Positions 1 to 10,666 of a stretch of 64,000 nt of DNA are shown in pieces (the first letter of the stretch is position 1; every line of letters begins with the position of its first letter). The translations under genes and the position numbers were made by a program. Source of the DNA: Carettochelys insculpta (Eukaryota; Chordata; Testudines; Carettochelyidae); assembly GCF_033958435.1 (NCBI RefSeq), contig NC_134138.1, positions 272,157,798 to 272,221,797 of the forward strand, read 5' to 3'. The notes below the pieces were generated by a model, which saw only the letters and a program-made list of their open reading frames with translations, made no database searches and was not told the origin of the DNA.

Positions 1-162
1 AGAGACTTTAAAAACAGATTGAATAGGGAGATTTCTGAATTGGAGTTCATATTCAAATTTGGTACATTAACACTTATGAACAAAGACAACATTTACTTCA
101 AGCATTACAAGGACCGCTTGTCTTCCTTTGATGCCTGTAATTATCTCAGGCGAAACATTTAA
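1..162 (+). pseudogene. C-terminal end of Penelope-like GIY-YIG protein (partial)
   Basis: Frame 1 is open from the window edge to TAA at 160-162. It encodes about 53 residues including NRLNREISELEFIFKF and DACNYLRRN, matching the C terminus of the copy ending at 32692. This is the tail beyond the catalytic GIY-YIG core, so nothing can be said about activity. It lies directly upstream of the family's 3' non-coding tail, as expected for these retroelements. Confidence 0.75.
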
Positions 163-340
163 CATCCCCCACCCCTCTCCCCTCTCCTTCAGTCCTATCT
201 ACTTGATTTGTCAGTTTTTATTGCAATTTTTTTGGACCTCTGTGCTTATAGATGTCAGTCTGCACTGGAAATGTGATTGATCTGATGAAGTGGGTCTGTC
301 CCATGAAAGCTCATCACCAAATAAATCATTTTGTTCGTCT
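1..340 (+). mobile_element. Penelope-like element, 3' end (cut by window edge)
   Basis: The first 160 bases match, nearly base for base, the end of the GIY-YIG coding region of the second Penelope-like copy at 32.5-32.7 kb. The non-coding tail (about 163-340) holds a motif also seen at 33.43-33.54 kb: a GATGAAGTGGGTCTGT-type block, an AAATAAATCATTTTGTT block and a TCTTTAAAG block. Together these define the 3' end of the element in plus orientation. The 5' part lies outside the window. Confidence 0.8.
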
Positions 341-660
341 TTAAAGTACTACATTACTGCTGTTTTGTTTTATTAGTGCCCAGTCAGACTCTGACAAAGG
401 CTCACATCCCTGTCTGATCTGACTTGTTTTTTCCTCTTTTGATAAGTACTGTTGATACTGGGCCATTTCCACCTTGCTGAATAGACCTTGTCAGCTCTGG
501 CCCTCCCTCTTACTGAGACCCCACTCTTTAAATACCCCTCTGAAACCACCCCACTACACTCATGCATCTGATGAAGTGGGTCTTTGCCCATGAAAGCTTA
601 ATATCCAAAATATCTGTTAGTCTATAAAGTGCCACAAGACTTCTTTTTGTTCTTTGAAGT
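341..660 (+). mobile_element. Second Penelope-type terminal fragment
   Basis: Directly after the first element is another piece with the family's hallmark, CATCTGATGAAGTGGGTCTT at about 562-581. It is followed by an ATCTGTTAGTCTATAAAGTG block and a CCACAAGACTTCT block. These are the reverse complement of the motif at 31.99-32.06 kb. The adjacency looks like the partial tandem or inverted arrangement common in Penelope-like elements. It could also be an independent insertion. Confidence 0.55.
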
Positions 661-1346
661 CAAGGTATTTTTAAGGTTTTTGTGGGCCCCCACTTTTTGC
701 ATTCGAAGTGTCAGAGTGGGGAAGCAGCCCTGACAGATGGGTAATATTTGGGGTTATTTTAAGCATTTTTTTATATTTTTATTTTACATTTTTGAAGTAC
801 CAGAAAATCTTTCGAGAGGGTGAGAAAAATTATTTATTTATAACAGAACAATTTATTTATAACAGAAATTGGGATTCAAACAGTTAAGCTTTGTGACAGT
901 TTGTGTTTTAACAGTTACAATGCCACATGTCAAAACATACAAAGTAAATATCTTCAAATCATATTCTGATAAGTCTTCAACCAGCATTTCTCTTACTTTT
1001 CCTACCTGTAAATATTAGTTGTTGTTGATGGAAATATGTTTTTGTTGGTTTGTGTGTATGCAGTGAAATCAATATTCACTGCTTCTTTACCAATAAAGCT
1101 CTAATCCCTCCAAGCAAAAATATGATGAGTCAAACTAGAAAAGAGGGTCAGGTGCCAGCAGGTATCTAGTTTGGTGCAACACCAGCAGCTTACATTATAA
1201 CAGGCAGTTCAGCAACAGCTGTACAAGGATAGAGATCTGTGCTTCTCACTAGAGGTCTGTTCCCTACAGCTTGGCCTGCCTGCTGAACTGTGTCTTGATA
1301 CCAAAAAATTGTCCATTCCAGCTTTCCAGAATCTTCCTGAAACTAT
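661..1346. other. No recognisable feature
   Basis: AT-rich sequence without a supported reading frame, RNA gene or repeat that I recognise. Confidence 0.5.
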
Positions 1347-1613
1347 GGCTATGTCTACACCAGAGACCTTGTACTAGCATAGATGTAGCACATTGCAAGA
1401 TCTCTTACATAGCCATTCTATGCTGACATGCGAGAGCTTTCCTTTTGACATAATTAAATCATCTCCAATACATTAGCAGAAGCTCTTCCCCAACATAATG
1501 CCGTCTGCAATCATGCAAACAAAATTTATGTTGCTCAGGATTGTATTTTTTCCACACCCCAAAAAGATATACATGTTATCGTCATAAGCTAAGCGTTAGT
1601 TGTAGACATGGCC
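1347..1613. mobile_element. Short inverted-repeat DNA element (Harbinger-like MITE)
   Basis: The left end reads GGCTATGTCTACACC. The right end is the reverse complement of GGCCATGTCTACAAC, giving a terminal inverted repeat of about 15 bp. TAA follows the right end. No coding sequence is visible inside. PIF/Harbinger elements duplicate TWA targets, which fits, but the left target copy is not clear. Confidence 0.65.
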
Positions 1614-2224
1614 TAACTTGCAAATCTCTTGGTCTGTGGTGCTTTCCTTAAATCCCAAGCACCTGGAGCAATCACAGCCTGTGAATACATATTGATATAC
1701 ATATAGATCTATAATCTCTTTCTCCTTCTTCCCCTTTGTGTGTGTGTGTTTAAAAAAGAGCTGTGTGTAAAGAAAAGCTTAAAGTTTTATCCATGTATAT
1801 TCCTTGTTTTCTAGCTTGAGTCTTTAAATAATCCAAATTTTATTACTTTCTTAAAATCATATCATTTATATGCTAATCTCAAGATTCTGGGAGGTCTGAT
1901 TCATGATTTTTGAATATTTGAGGTTTGACTTATCTATATGGCAGTCAAGTGCCATATCCTAATTGAGAAACTCTGGATCTGGTTCTTTACTGACTATGTT
2001 TTGGGTGGTCATTTACTCCTGTGGATACTGAACACAAAATGTTAATGTTCTCACATGGTGTTGTAACCCCAGAGGGGCCGAGACCACTGAGAAGGGATAG
2101 TGAATTCTCTGTTCAGCATCCTTGGCTGAGGGCCAGCTGGCTTTTCGCTCATACAGTAGAGCACATGGCTTTAGCCCTTAAGGTCACATTTCCTCCCGCC
2201 AAGGCCAAGGTCCATCAGCCTGAC
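1614..2224. other. Unannotated AT-rich stretch with short (GT)n
   Basis: Contains a short GT run near 1736-1750. I see no gene or recognisable repeat otherwise. Confidence 0.5.
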
Positions 2225-2592
2225 GTGGGAGGTGGTCTCATCCATTCGCAAGGCTGACAGACCCAAATTGTTAGCAAGAGGGAATGAATCTGCAACCTTA
2301 GGGTATGTCTGTACTATAGAGTTTTCCTGGAATAACTTATTCCAGTGTTATTATGCTAAAATAAGATATTCTGGAATAGCATATCTACACTGCAGGGATG
2401 CCCCAAAATATGCAGAACTTATTGTGAAATAATGCATCCATGTACAAGAGAGCCTATTTTGGATTAGAACCAAATACTATACAACAAAATACAATGTCTA
2501 CACAGCAGCTTAATTTCAAAATAAACTATTCTGGAATAGTTTATTTCAAAATAGCCCCTATTTGCTGTCTACACAGCCCCCATTTCAAAATA

Positions 2593-3037
2593 CAGTAGGG
2601 TCTCAACATTCACAAGGGTTCTGAATGCAGAACTCTCGCAAATGTTGATTTTCATGAATGCGGGGCAGGGGACAGTTCTTGGAGCCCTGGGAAGTGGCGG
2701 CTGCCGGTGCTCCTGTTCTGGGAACTGGGGAAGAAGCGGCTGCCAGAACTCCCCACCTGGGGCCCCAGGAAAGTGGCGGCTGCCAGCTCTTTGGTCCCAG
2801 AGCCCCGGGGAAGCAGCAGCTGCCAGGGCTCTCTGCCTGGGGCCCTCGAGAAGCAGCAGCTGCCGGAGCTCCCAGCCCTAGTGAAGCCACAGCTGCTGCT
2901 GGCGTTTCCAGCCCCAGAGCTCCAAGGGACCCACAGCAGCCACCAGTGCTCCTGGCCCCGGGGCCCCGGAGAAGTGAAGCCACTCACGAATTATTGAATT
3001 CGCCAATGTGGCACTCGTGAATGTCAAGACCCTACTG
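2593..3037. mobile_element. TA-flanked inverted-repeat element (Tc1/mariner-pogo type, non-autonomous)
   Basis: Left end CAGTAGGGTCTCAACATTC. The right end is the reverse complement of CAGTAGGGTCTTGACATTC, with TA on both sides (2591-2592 and 3038-3039). The end sequence and TA target resemble Tigger/pogo elements. The 445-bp body has no transposase and is mostly a GC-rich degenerate tandem repeat. Confidence 0.78.
2670..2965. repeat. GC-rich degenerate minisatellite inside the TA-flanked element
   Basis: Units of roughly 55-60 bp recur about five times. Each has a GAAG(C/T)(G/A)GC(G/A)GCTGCC core followed by a GGAGCTCC / CCTGGGGCCC segment. Open frames through this segment in several phases come from the base composition and period, not from a gene. 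Confidence 0.7.
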
Positions 3038-3477
3038 TACCTATTTTGAAACAGGCACTATTCCTCATGGCATGCAGTTTACCAGTTCCAACCGCTACTT
3101 CAAAATTGTTTCAAAATAGTGAGTGCGTTGTGTAGATGTTCACAAAGTTATTTCAGAATAACTTTGCTGTGTAGACCTACCCTTAGGGACTAAAACAAAA
3201 GCACTCAACCACATGAGCTAAAAGCCAGCTGGACCTCAGCCAAAGCTAAATAGCAGAGACTTCACTCTCCCTTGTCAGTGGACTCAGTTCCTCTGGAGTT
3301 ATGGTGCCATTTTAGGTGTCCTTTGCATTCCTGTACCTGACTCTGTATTCCCCACACATTGTGTCATCTCTCACACCAGGGCAAAGTGGGGGTGCCAGTG
3401 AGATTTGGTAGTGGCCTTAGACCCAAGAGGCAGAGCAGTGGACAATCATACCCACATTGTGCTCGATTCAGGAATCA

Positions 3478-3535
3478 CTGGGTGAAATTCTATGACTTGT
3501 GCCATAAAGCAGGTCAGGCTAGATGAAAGGTTCCA
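3478..3535 (+). mobile_element. CR1 3'-end scrap
   Basis: The words AAATTCTATGACTTGTGCCAT and GGTCAGGCTAGATGA match the plus-strand 3' end of old CR1-type repeats as I remember them. Short and degenerate. Confidence 0.4.
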
Positions 3536-4042
3536 GGTAATACAGAATCAGGCCTATTAAGTCCACCCTCTTTCATGGAATTTCTCCACAAATAGCTACA
3601 GAACTAATAATATCTCTGTTACTCCACACTTCATAGTGAGAAAGCATTTGTATATTAGTATTTGATACCCTTCACTGCCTCAGATGCTACTCCACTGTAC
3701 AAAAGATATTTTCTATACTGTTTGATATTTATCTTTCATGTTACAGCTGTAGTGAAAGCGTCTGGCTGCTTGTACATTCTTTTGCTGCCTGCATGTAAAC
3801 AACTGTAATGATCTGAAGGGTTGATAGCTTAATCTTTAGGGAATAGCAAAGGTGAAGGGGAAATGTCACCTTCTGACAGTAACTGCATAAGGATGATAAA
3901 GTGTGCTATAGAGTGGCTTTCCTAGAAACCTAAGGCTCAGGGAATAAGACACTCACAATTTCAGACTAAATACAGCAAAGAAATTCTAATGTTTTGTATA
4001 TGAGATGAGGTGGACGAGGAAGAAGGAAGATATTCTAGGACC
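3536..4042. other. No recognisable feature
   Basis: No supported gene or repeat recognised in this stretch. Confidence 0.5.
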
Positions 4043-4045
4043 TTA

Positions 4046-4756
4046 TGGCTACGTCTACACGTGAAGCCTACTTCGAAGTAGCCTATTTCGATGTGGAGAC
4101 ATCGAAATAGGCTATTTCGATGAATAACGTCTACATGTCCTCCAGGGCTGGCAACGTCGATGTTCAACATCGACGTTGCGCAGCACCACATCGAAATAGG
4201 CACAGCGAGGGAACGTCTACACGCCAAAGTAGCACGCATCGAAATAGGGGTGCCAGGCACAGCTGCAGACAGGGTCACAGGGCGGACTCAACAGCCAGCC
4301 GCTCCCTTAAAGGGCCCCTCCCAGACACACTTGCACTAAACAACACAAGATCCACAGAGCCAACAACTGGTTGCAGACCCTGTGCATGCAGCATGAATCC
4401 CCCGCTGCAGCAGCAGAAGCCAGAAGCCCTGGGCTAAGGGCTGCTGCATACGGTGACCATAGAGCCCCACATGGGCTGGAGAGACAGCGTCTCTCAACCC
4501 CCCAGCTGATGGCCGCCATGGAGGACCCCACAATTTCAATGTTGCGGGACGCACAACGACTACACGGTCCCTACTTCGACGCTGAATGTCGAAGTAGGGC
4601 GCTATTCCCATCCCCTCATGGGGTTAGCGACTTCGACGTCTCGCCGCCTAACATCAATGTTAACTTCGAAATAGCGCCCAACACGTGTAGCCGTGATGGG
4701 CGCTGTTTTGAAGTTAGTGCCGCTATTTCGAAGTAGCGTGCACGTGTAGACACGGC
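4046..4756 (+). mobile_element. ~710-bp TTA-flanked inverted-repeat element, copy 1
   Basis: Starts TGGCTACGTCTACACGTG and ends with the reverse complement of GCCGTGTCTACACGTG. TTA flanks both ends (4043-4045 and 4757-4759). The outer ~130 bp on each side are rich in TCGA and TTCGAA dyads, and a perfect-looking hairpin CCCTACTTCGAC / GTCGAAGTAGGG lies near 4570-4600. The body closely matches, in inverse orientation, the element at 32718-33426. Frames of 105 and 121 codons are open in both copies, but so is one on the opposite strand, so coding is not established. I recognise no transposase. Confidence 0.75.
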
Positions 4757-4933
4757 TTATGTATCCAAATATATTGGGAGCATAACATTTATCTGAGGAA
4801 CTGGAGTGTTTTCACAGCACGTCATGGGTATTAAAGATAAAATCCAGTTTCAGGTAAGGGAGAGAAAAGAGAGGTTTGGATGAACAAAGCGGTGGGTGTG
4901 TCTGTGTGGAAATGTAGTCTTTACCAAACAGTT

Positions 4934-5437
4934 TCTCAGGACTTGTCTTCACTACACATTGACCGGCAATCCATGTATCATGTCTGCTGAGACTTGATAA
5001 ATTGATCTCCGAGCACTCTCCCGTATACTCCAGTACTCCACCTGGATGAGACGACTAGCCAGAGTCAATGGCAGAGCAGCCCCCATTGACATTCTCATCT
5101 GGAAGACGCCATGGTATATGTACATCTCAAATAGCATAACTGAAGTTCTGTAGGTTAGAGTGATGGGAGGACGTACCGCAGACTGGTGACAGGTCTACAC
5201 TATGCATAAAAGTCGACTACAGATACGCAATTCCAGCTCTGGCAATTGCGTAGCTAGAACTGATTTATCTACAATCGACTTACCTGGCTGTCCTCACTGA
5301 AGAACTCTCCCATCAATCCTCCTTACTCCTTGTGCTAATGTGGAGTACAGGGGTCAACAGTAAACCCCTGATAGTTCAATTTTGTGCATCCCCACTGAGC
5401 ACATGTAATCAAACCCCGGAACACATACCCTAGGCCT
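4934..5437. mobile_element. Degenerate inverted-repeat DNA element(s)
   Basis: Words such as CTTCACTACACATTGACCGG (4945) and GGTCTACACTATGCATAAAAG (5191) are variants of this genome's 'GTCTACAC' element ends. The segment shares phrases with the element at 61484-61929, for example the GACCGGCAAT block, in reverse. Boundaries are poor; this may be two overlapping copies. Confidence 0.45.
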
Positions 5438-5489
5438 TAAGCTTTGCAAAGTCTATCTATACTAATACACTTTCCTTTCCTTTTTCATG

Positions 5490-6790
5490 ATTTTCTTTCT
5501 TGGTGGTCACTCAATAATGAGTAGGACATCTTTATGTCACCCTCCTATTTGTGAGTCCATTGATGGCTGATCAGCCCAATTGTGGAGCCACAGATCTTAT
5601 CACATTAGAGGCAGGTGTTAGTTCCTCTTGAAGGAGCACAGGGAAGTTTTTAAGACTCTTCTCTTCTTCTCCCCCTCTCCTTGTCTGCACCGCGACAGGA
5701 CTTCTCAGATTACATCAGCCCCTCGCAGATTACGGTTCTCCACTGTATGCACAGTCTTGGGCAAGATTCCCTCAAGTGTCGACACCGATGCTGCACTTTT
5801 TCATGTGTGCCTTCAGCATGCCCTTATATCACTTCCACTGGCTCCCAATGCTTCTCTGTCCTTTCTCCAATTCAGAAAACAAATTCTGTTTTGGGAGGCA
5901 CTGATCAGACATCCAAACCATGTGACCCCAGTCCAATGAAGCTTTTGATGAAAGATAATGGTTTCAATGCTGATCATGTTCAACTCTTTCAGGACACTAG
6001 TGTCCATGTGCCTGTCCTCCCAAAAGATGTTTAGGATTGTCCTAAGACAGCACTGATGATATCGTTCAAGTGCCTTCAAATGATGCGTGTATGTTGTCCA
6101 GGTTTCAAATATATATAGTAGCACTGGAACAACCACTTTGCAGTATACAAGGAGCTTTGTCTTGGGACAGATATCCTGGTTCTCAAAGACCCTTTGTCTC
6201 AGGATGGCAAGAGCAGAGCTTGCATGGCTCAGACGATGCTGGATTTTTGCATCAATGTCAACTTTAGCGGAAAGATGACTTCCAAGGTGTGAGAAGTGCT
6301 CCACATTTTCCAGAAGTTCTCCATTGACTTCAATAGAAAGTACATGAGATTGTCCCATTGGTGAAGGTTGGTGGAGCACCTTGGTCTTTTTGATTTTCAG
6401 TGTGAGGCCAAGATTGTTGTATGCTTCAGTGAAGCCACTTAAGATGGTGTGAAGGGTTGTGGAAGAAAGAGCAACAATCATATTGTCATCCGCATACTGG
6501 AGCTCCGCGATTGAGGTTGTGGAGGTCTTGCTTTCAGCCTTCAGCCTCCTGAGATTGAAAAGCTTCTCGTTCATTCTACAGACCATCTTCACACCATCTG
6601 GAAGCTTGCCATCAATGAGATGAAGCGTCATGGTGATGTAGATGCAGAACAGCAATGGGGCAATGACACAGCCTTGCCTGACTCCCATTGTGACCTCAAA
6701 GGGGTTGTTTTGGGATCCGTTGTTGTTCAATACTGTGGCAGTCATGTTGTCATGAAGCAGCCTTAAAGTTCTGATGAATTTTTTAGGATA
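5490..6790 (-). mobile_element. Non-LTR retrotransposon (LINE), 5'-truncated, minus strand
   Basis: The minus strand encodes the C-terminal half of a reverse transcriptase (see the next entry). It is followed by about 300 bp of 3' non-coding DNA ending near 5500 with a CACTCAATAATGAGTAGGACATC-type segment. No poly(A) is seen. Truncation lies near 6790. The protein resembles the LINE at 45.6-49.4 kb (GSETWT-like and IL.I.W.DR blocks) but is a different, more diverged family. Confidence 0.8.
5813..6745 (-). pseudogene. LINE reverse transcriptase fragment (RT palm to C-terminal domain)
   Basis: An uninterrupted 310-codon minus-strand frame. The frame is open upstream of the first Met to about 6785, so that Met is not a true start. 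In order: MGVRQGCVIAPLLF (RT motif 4), ELQYADDN (catalytic YADD with both aspartates intact), a GLTLKIKKTKVL segment, EHFSHLGSHLS, LLYIFETWTTYTHH and ILNIFWEDRHMDTSVL. The last blocks are typical of the C-terminal region of APE-type LINE proteins. The endonuclease and N-terminal RT are missing by 5' truncation, so this is a dead copy. The clade is not resolved by eye. Confidence 0.82.
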
Positions 6791-6842
6791 GATGATATTC
6801 TCTAGTCATCTTACAAAACACCTAAAATGTTCTTGTGGCTTT

Positions 6843-7010
6843 AATAATAGTTTCATAGAGTTTAAGACCAAGAGGGAAGAACAGATCACCTGACCAGACC
6901 TGAATCTCTCCAGCCACTAATACCACCCACCACTTGTACAACACACTTGGCAACTAAAACTGGACTGAAATATTCCAGTCCACCCAAATGCAGTGCTGTG
7001 CTTAACTATT
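6843..7010 (-). mobile_element. Possible old CR1-type 3' fragment
   Basis: TTTCATAGAGTTTAAGACCA resembles the reverse-strand 3' end of an old sauropsid CR1-type repeat. Degenerate and short. Confidence 0.35.
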
Positions 7011-8920
7011 GCTCTCCTGTGTTCCTTCTTTTTGAGTACAGAGCCTCAGCTAGTGTAAACTAACCAGGCACTAGTGATTTCAGTGGAAACGTAATAGTTA
7101 ACACCAACCAAGAACCTGATCCAAGTTGATTTTTTTTACTAAATATAGTTATTTCAAACCCATTGTTTCTTCTTTGCTTTTCTCGTTACGCATTGCCTGG
7201 CACAGTTTATAGACTCCTGCTGTTTGCTTGTAGCTGACGCAGTAGAAGTTAATGTATGGGGGTTTCACTTCCAGAGATCTGTGTTATAACCCACTCAAGG
7301 CCACCAGGGAATGGACTAAAAAGAGCCAGAAGTAGCTTATGGAAAACTTTGGATAAATATTCTACATGGAGGCAATTCTACTTCTATGCTAAATTCGGTA
7401 TCACCAACAGAAACAGCTATTTTCCCTATGGCCTGAGGAATTGGAAGAATGGATTAGGCAAGGGGTCAATCAAATTCAGCAGCTTGTCTCTAATATAGGA
7501 TTGTGCCATGTTGTTTCAAGTAATGTGCACACAATTCTGCAGTATTCAGAGGTTGGATAATCTCTTCCCCCAAACCCCATAGTTATTGGCTGGCTTAAAG
7601 CATGAGGGTTTATATCATTTCCAAACTGTTTCCTAACGTGGCCTATGGAAACAGACGCATTTAGGATGCCCACTGCAAGAGCCGAGTTACTTATGCCCCA
7701 ACCTTCCTGCAATCAATAACTCATATGCAATCAACACCCTCCAAATAAGTACAATGACAGAGATGTGTGGGGCCAAAGTGTTTGTTATACCAATGTACCT
7801 AAACATTCAGACCTCCTAGCCCATTCATGTGCAATTCCTGGCAACTTCATGCTCTTGGCTCACCTCTGCACCAAACCACCGAGGATACTAACGATTACAA
7901 CCAGTGCTTTACACAAAGTTGTCTCTCTGGCTCAAACTGTAGTTGTTAGTCTTTTTCACTTTGAACATCCCCCATTCCATCCCCAGTGTGTTGGCTAAAA
8001 TGACAGCCATCACATTTTATATCCTTCCACAACCTCCTTAGTATGCTTTCAAGACAAGTCTGGATGGGCATAGTTATCCTCCGTCAGACAGTGCTACAGT
8101 ACATTTTTGTTTTGGTTGTACCCACATGCACAAGGCAACTGAGAATTTAGCTCTATATTTTCCGTGTTCTTCATTTATTTGTCATTGTTATGAACATTGG
8201 CAAGCAAATAAAAGTTCTGCTGCTTCTTCACAAACATATGTGCTCCTCTTCTCCCTTCCTTGCATAAAATCACCATTCTTGTTTTCCGGCCTCATAATTA
8301 TCTCCACAGCAACTCATGGTGACTCACAAAGGTTTGTTATTTAAGTTGAAGAGTGAGCAGCAGGAACAAATATATAATTCTAAGCAACAAAAATATACTC
8401 TGCCCTAACTTGCCATACTCTTTCAGGTAGCCTGAAAAATCTGCAACTCAGTTTAGGGAACAGGCTCTCAATTTTGAATGTTCCTGTTACTGAAAAAGAG
8501 ACACAGGCCTGAATCAAAACCCTGAGATCCAAATTTTCTGTAACTTTGAATAGCAGTGTAGATCTGAACTTTCTTTCTGTAATTAAAACAAAAGGCAAGA
8601 GGAAGAGAAAAAAATGTTAATATCAACATCACTTTGTTTTTTTTTATTTTTTTTTTCAAAGTTATCTGGAATGTATCAGCAGTTTTTTCACCTGGCTGCT
8701 ATTATACAAATCTCTGAACAATTTACATTATCAGGCATAAAAGGAGAAAAAGCTTTACTCTGACTAGTCTTTTAGGAACTACTAGAAAGAGCAAAAGTAC
8801 GATATAGATTAAGTAGTTTACAACGTTGCCAGCTGTTCTGATCTGTGTTACAAGTCTCCTGATTTTTGGTGTATTTTTCACTTAACGCCCCAACGGCTGG
8901 AGCGAAGGGGCTATGGGCAA
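7011..8920. other. Unannotated stretch
   Basis: No gene or repeat recognised. Reading frames here are short, without domain signatures and without splice-like borders I would defend. A T-rich run lies at about 8636-8656. Confidence 0.45.
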
Positions 8921-9590
8921 ATCATAGAATCCTAGGGTTGGAAGGGTCCTCAGGGGCTTATCGAGTCCAGCCCCCTACCCAAAGAAGGATCAACCACAGC
9001 TAAATCATCCCAGCCAGGATTTTGTCAAGCCAGGCCTTAAAAACCTCCAGGGATGGACATTCCACCACTTCTCTAGGCAACACATTCCAGTGCTTCACCA
9101 CCTTCGCAGTGAAACAGGTTTTCCTGAGATGCAAGGTAGACTTACCCCACTGAAACTTGAGCGCATTGTTCCTTGTTCTGCCATCTGCCACAACGGAAAA
9201 CAGCCTTTTTCCATCCTCTTTAGAGCCCCTTTCAGGAAGCTGAAGGCTGCTGTCAAATCCCACCTCACTCTTCTGTGAACTAAATAAGCTCAAATCCCTC
9301 AGCCTCTCCTCACAGGTCATATGCTCCAGCCCTCTCATAATTTTTTTTTGCCCTCCACCAGACTCTCTCCAGTGCAACCACATCCTTTCTATATTCTGTT
9401 GCTTCTACCTCTGTGCTTAACACCAATACTCTCTACAAGCTTTTCTCCCTGTATATATTGGAGCTCTGAGCAATCATACTGCTCTCTTACATACAGCACC
9501 ACTCCTCCTCCTTCTCTCCCCTGCCTGTCCTTCCTGATCAGTTTATACTCTTCCATGACCTTCATTGCTGGGAGCATATATGTATGCGGA
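8921..9590 (-). mobile_element. CR1 LINE fragment, internally deleted
   Basis: The 3' end is at the left (CATAGAATCCTAGGGTTGG, the CR1 end in reverse). On the minus strand, 9383-9000 encodes a frame with RGLEHMTCEERLRDL and HWNVLPREVVECPSLEVFKAW, the C-terminal CR1 region. 9577-9389 encodes YKLIRKDRQGREGGGVVLYV, part of the CR1 endonuclease. Endonuclease therefore sits directly next to the extreme 3' region, with most of the RT missing. This is either an internal deletion or two separate fragments abutting. Confidence 0.8.
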
Positions 9591-9633
9591 GGAGCACTTA
9601 ATACACTTATGGATGCTCAATGGTTAACATAAG

Positions 9634-9750
9634 CACATAAGAACATAAAATGGCCATACTGGGTCAGACCAAGGGTCCATCGAGCCTCGTATCCTGGCTG
9701 CTAACAATGGCCAATGCCAGGTGCACCAGAGGGAGTGAACAGAACAGGGG
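9634..9750 (-). mobile_element. CR1 copy X (minus strand), 3' half of a split copy
   Basis: Begins ACATAAGAACATAAAATGGCC and continues with a GGGTCAGACCAAGGGTCCAT block, the reverse complement of the 3' end at about 10600-10666. The sequence stops near 9750 and appears to resume at 10667. Confidence 0.75.
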
Positions 9751-10666
9751 GCTCTCCTGCAAATTAAATTTAATGTGGATAAATGTAAAGTGATGCAGAC
9801 TGGAAAAAATAGCCCCAAGGATTCATTCAATAGGATGGGGGTTAATTTAGCTACAACTAATCAGGAAAGAGATCTTGGGGTCATCCTGGATAGTTCTCTG
9901 ACAACATCCATGCAGTGGCAGTTGAAAAAGCAAATAGGATGTTGGGAATTATTTTAAAAGGGATAGGAAATAAGACTAAAAATATCTTACTGCCCCTTTA
10001 TAAAACTACGGTATGCCCACATCTTGAATACTGTGTACAGATGTGGTCTCCTCACCTCAGAAAAGATATTTTGGCATTAGAAAAGGTTCAGAAAAGGGCA
10101 ACTAAAATGATTAGGGGTTTGGAACGGGTCCCATATGAGGAGAGGTTAAAGAGACAGGGACTTTTTCATTTAGAAAAAAGGAGACTGAGGGGGGATATGA
10201 GAGAGGTATATAAAATCATGAGCAGTGTGGAGAGGGTGAATGAAAATAGCTATTTACTTGTTCCCATAATATAAGAACTAGAGGACACTAAAGGAAATTA
10301 CTGGGTAGCAGGCTTAAAACTAATAAAAGAAAGTTATTTTTCACACAGCGCACAGTCAACCTGTGGAACTCCTCACCAGAGGAGGCTGTGAAGGCCAGGA
10401 CTGTAAGAGAGTTTAAAGAAGAACTAGATAAATTCATGGAGGTTAGGTCCATAAAAAAGGCTATTAGCCAGGGGGTAGGAATGGTGTCCCTGGCCTCTGT
10501 CTGTCAGAGGCTGGAGATGGATGGCTGGAGACAACTCTCTTGATCATCGTCTTTGGTCCACCCCTTCTGGTTCACCTGGCACTGGCCACTGTTGGCAGAC
10601 AGGATTCTGGGCTAGAAGGACCTTTGGTCTGACCCAGTAATGGCCAATCTTATGTTCTTATGTTCT
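9751..10666 (+). mobile_element. CR1 copy Y (plus strand), inserted in copy X
   Basis: Encodes the C-terminal CR1 RT region in two slightly shifted frames. 9775-9957 carries ERDLGVILDSSL; 9915-10274 carries RMLGIILKGIGNKTKNIL, PHLEYCVQMWSPHLRKD, KRATKMIRGLERVPYEERL and LEKRRLRGDM. About 390 bp of 3' non-coding DNA follow and end in TTATGTTCTTATGTTCT, the short tandem tail of this CR1 class. A frameshift lies near 9920-9950, so it is inactive as well as 5'-truncated. Confidence 0.82.

Larger units (their letters stand above)
2301..3182. mobile_element. Harbinger-like inverted-repeat element with TTA target duplication
   Basis: The ends are GGGTATGTCTGTAC (2301) and the reverse complement of GGGTAGGTCTACAC (to 3182). 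TTA lies directly outside both ends (2298-2300 and 3183-3185), the 3-bp duplication typical of PIF/Harbinger. Interior arms contain GGAATAACTTATTCC-type palindromes. The element interrupts a SINE and is itself interrupted by another element at 2593-3037. No transposase is present. Confidence 0.8.
2225..3300 (-). mobile_element. tRNA-promoter SINE, split by a DNA element
   Basis: On the minus strand, 3215-3230 reads like a pol III A box (TTAGCTCATGTGGTTGAG). The B-box-like segment (GGTTGCAGATTCATTCC) is at about 2281-2297. The two are separated by the 882-bp insertion at 2301-3182. Joining across the insertion puts the boxes at normal tRNA spacing. The second SINE at 27.65-27.88 kb has the same arrangement without the interruption and shares an AGCTAAAAGCCAGCTGG segment. 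Turtles are known to carry tRNA-derived SINEs; the assignment to that class is from memory. Confidence 0.65.

Noticed and set aside
2652..3020. Overlapping 100-126 codon frames on both strands
   Set aside because: They come from the ~55-60 bp GC-rich tandem repeat inside a DNA element.
4120..4437. Protein-coding gene in the 710-bp element
   Set aside because: Frames on both strands are open in both copies, which points to low divergence, not coding constraint; no known domain.
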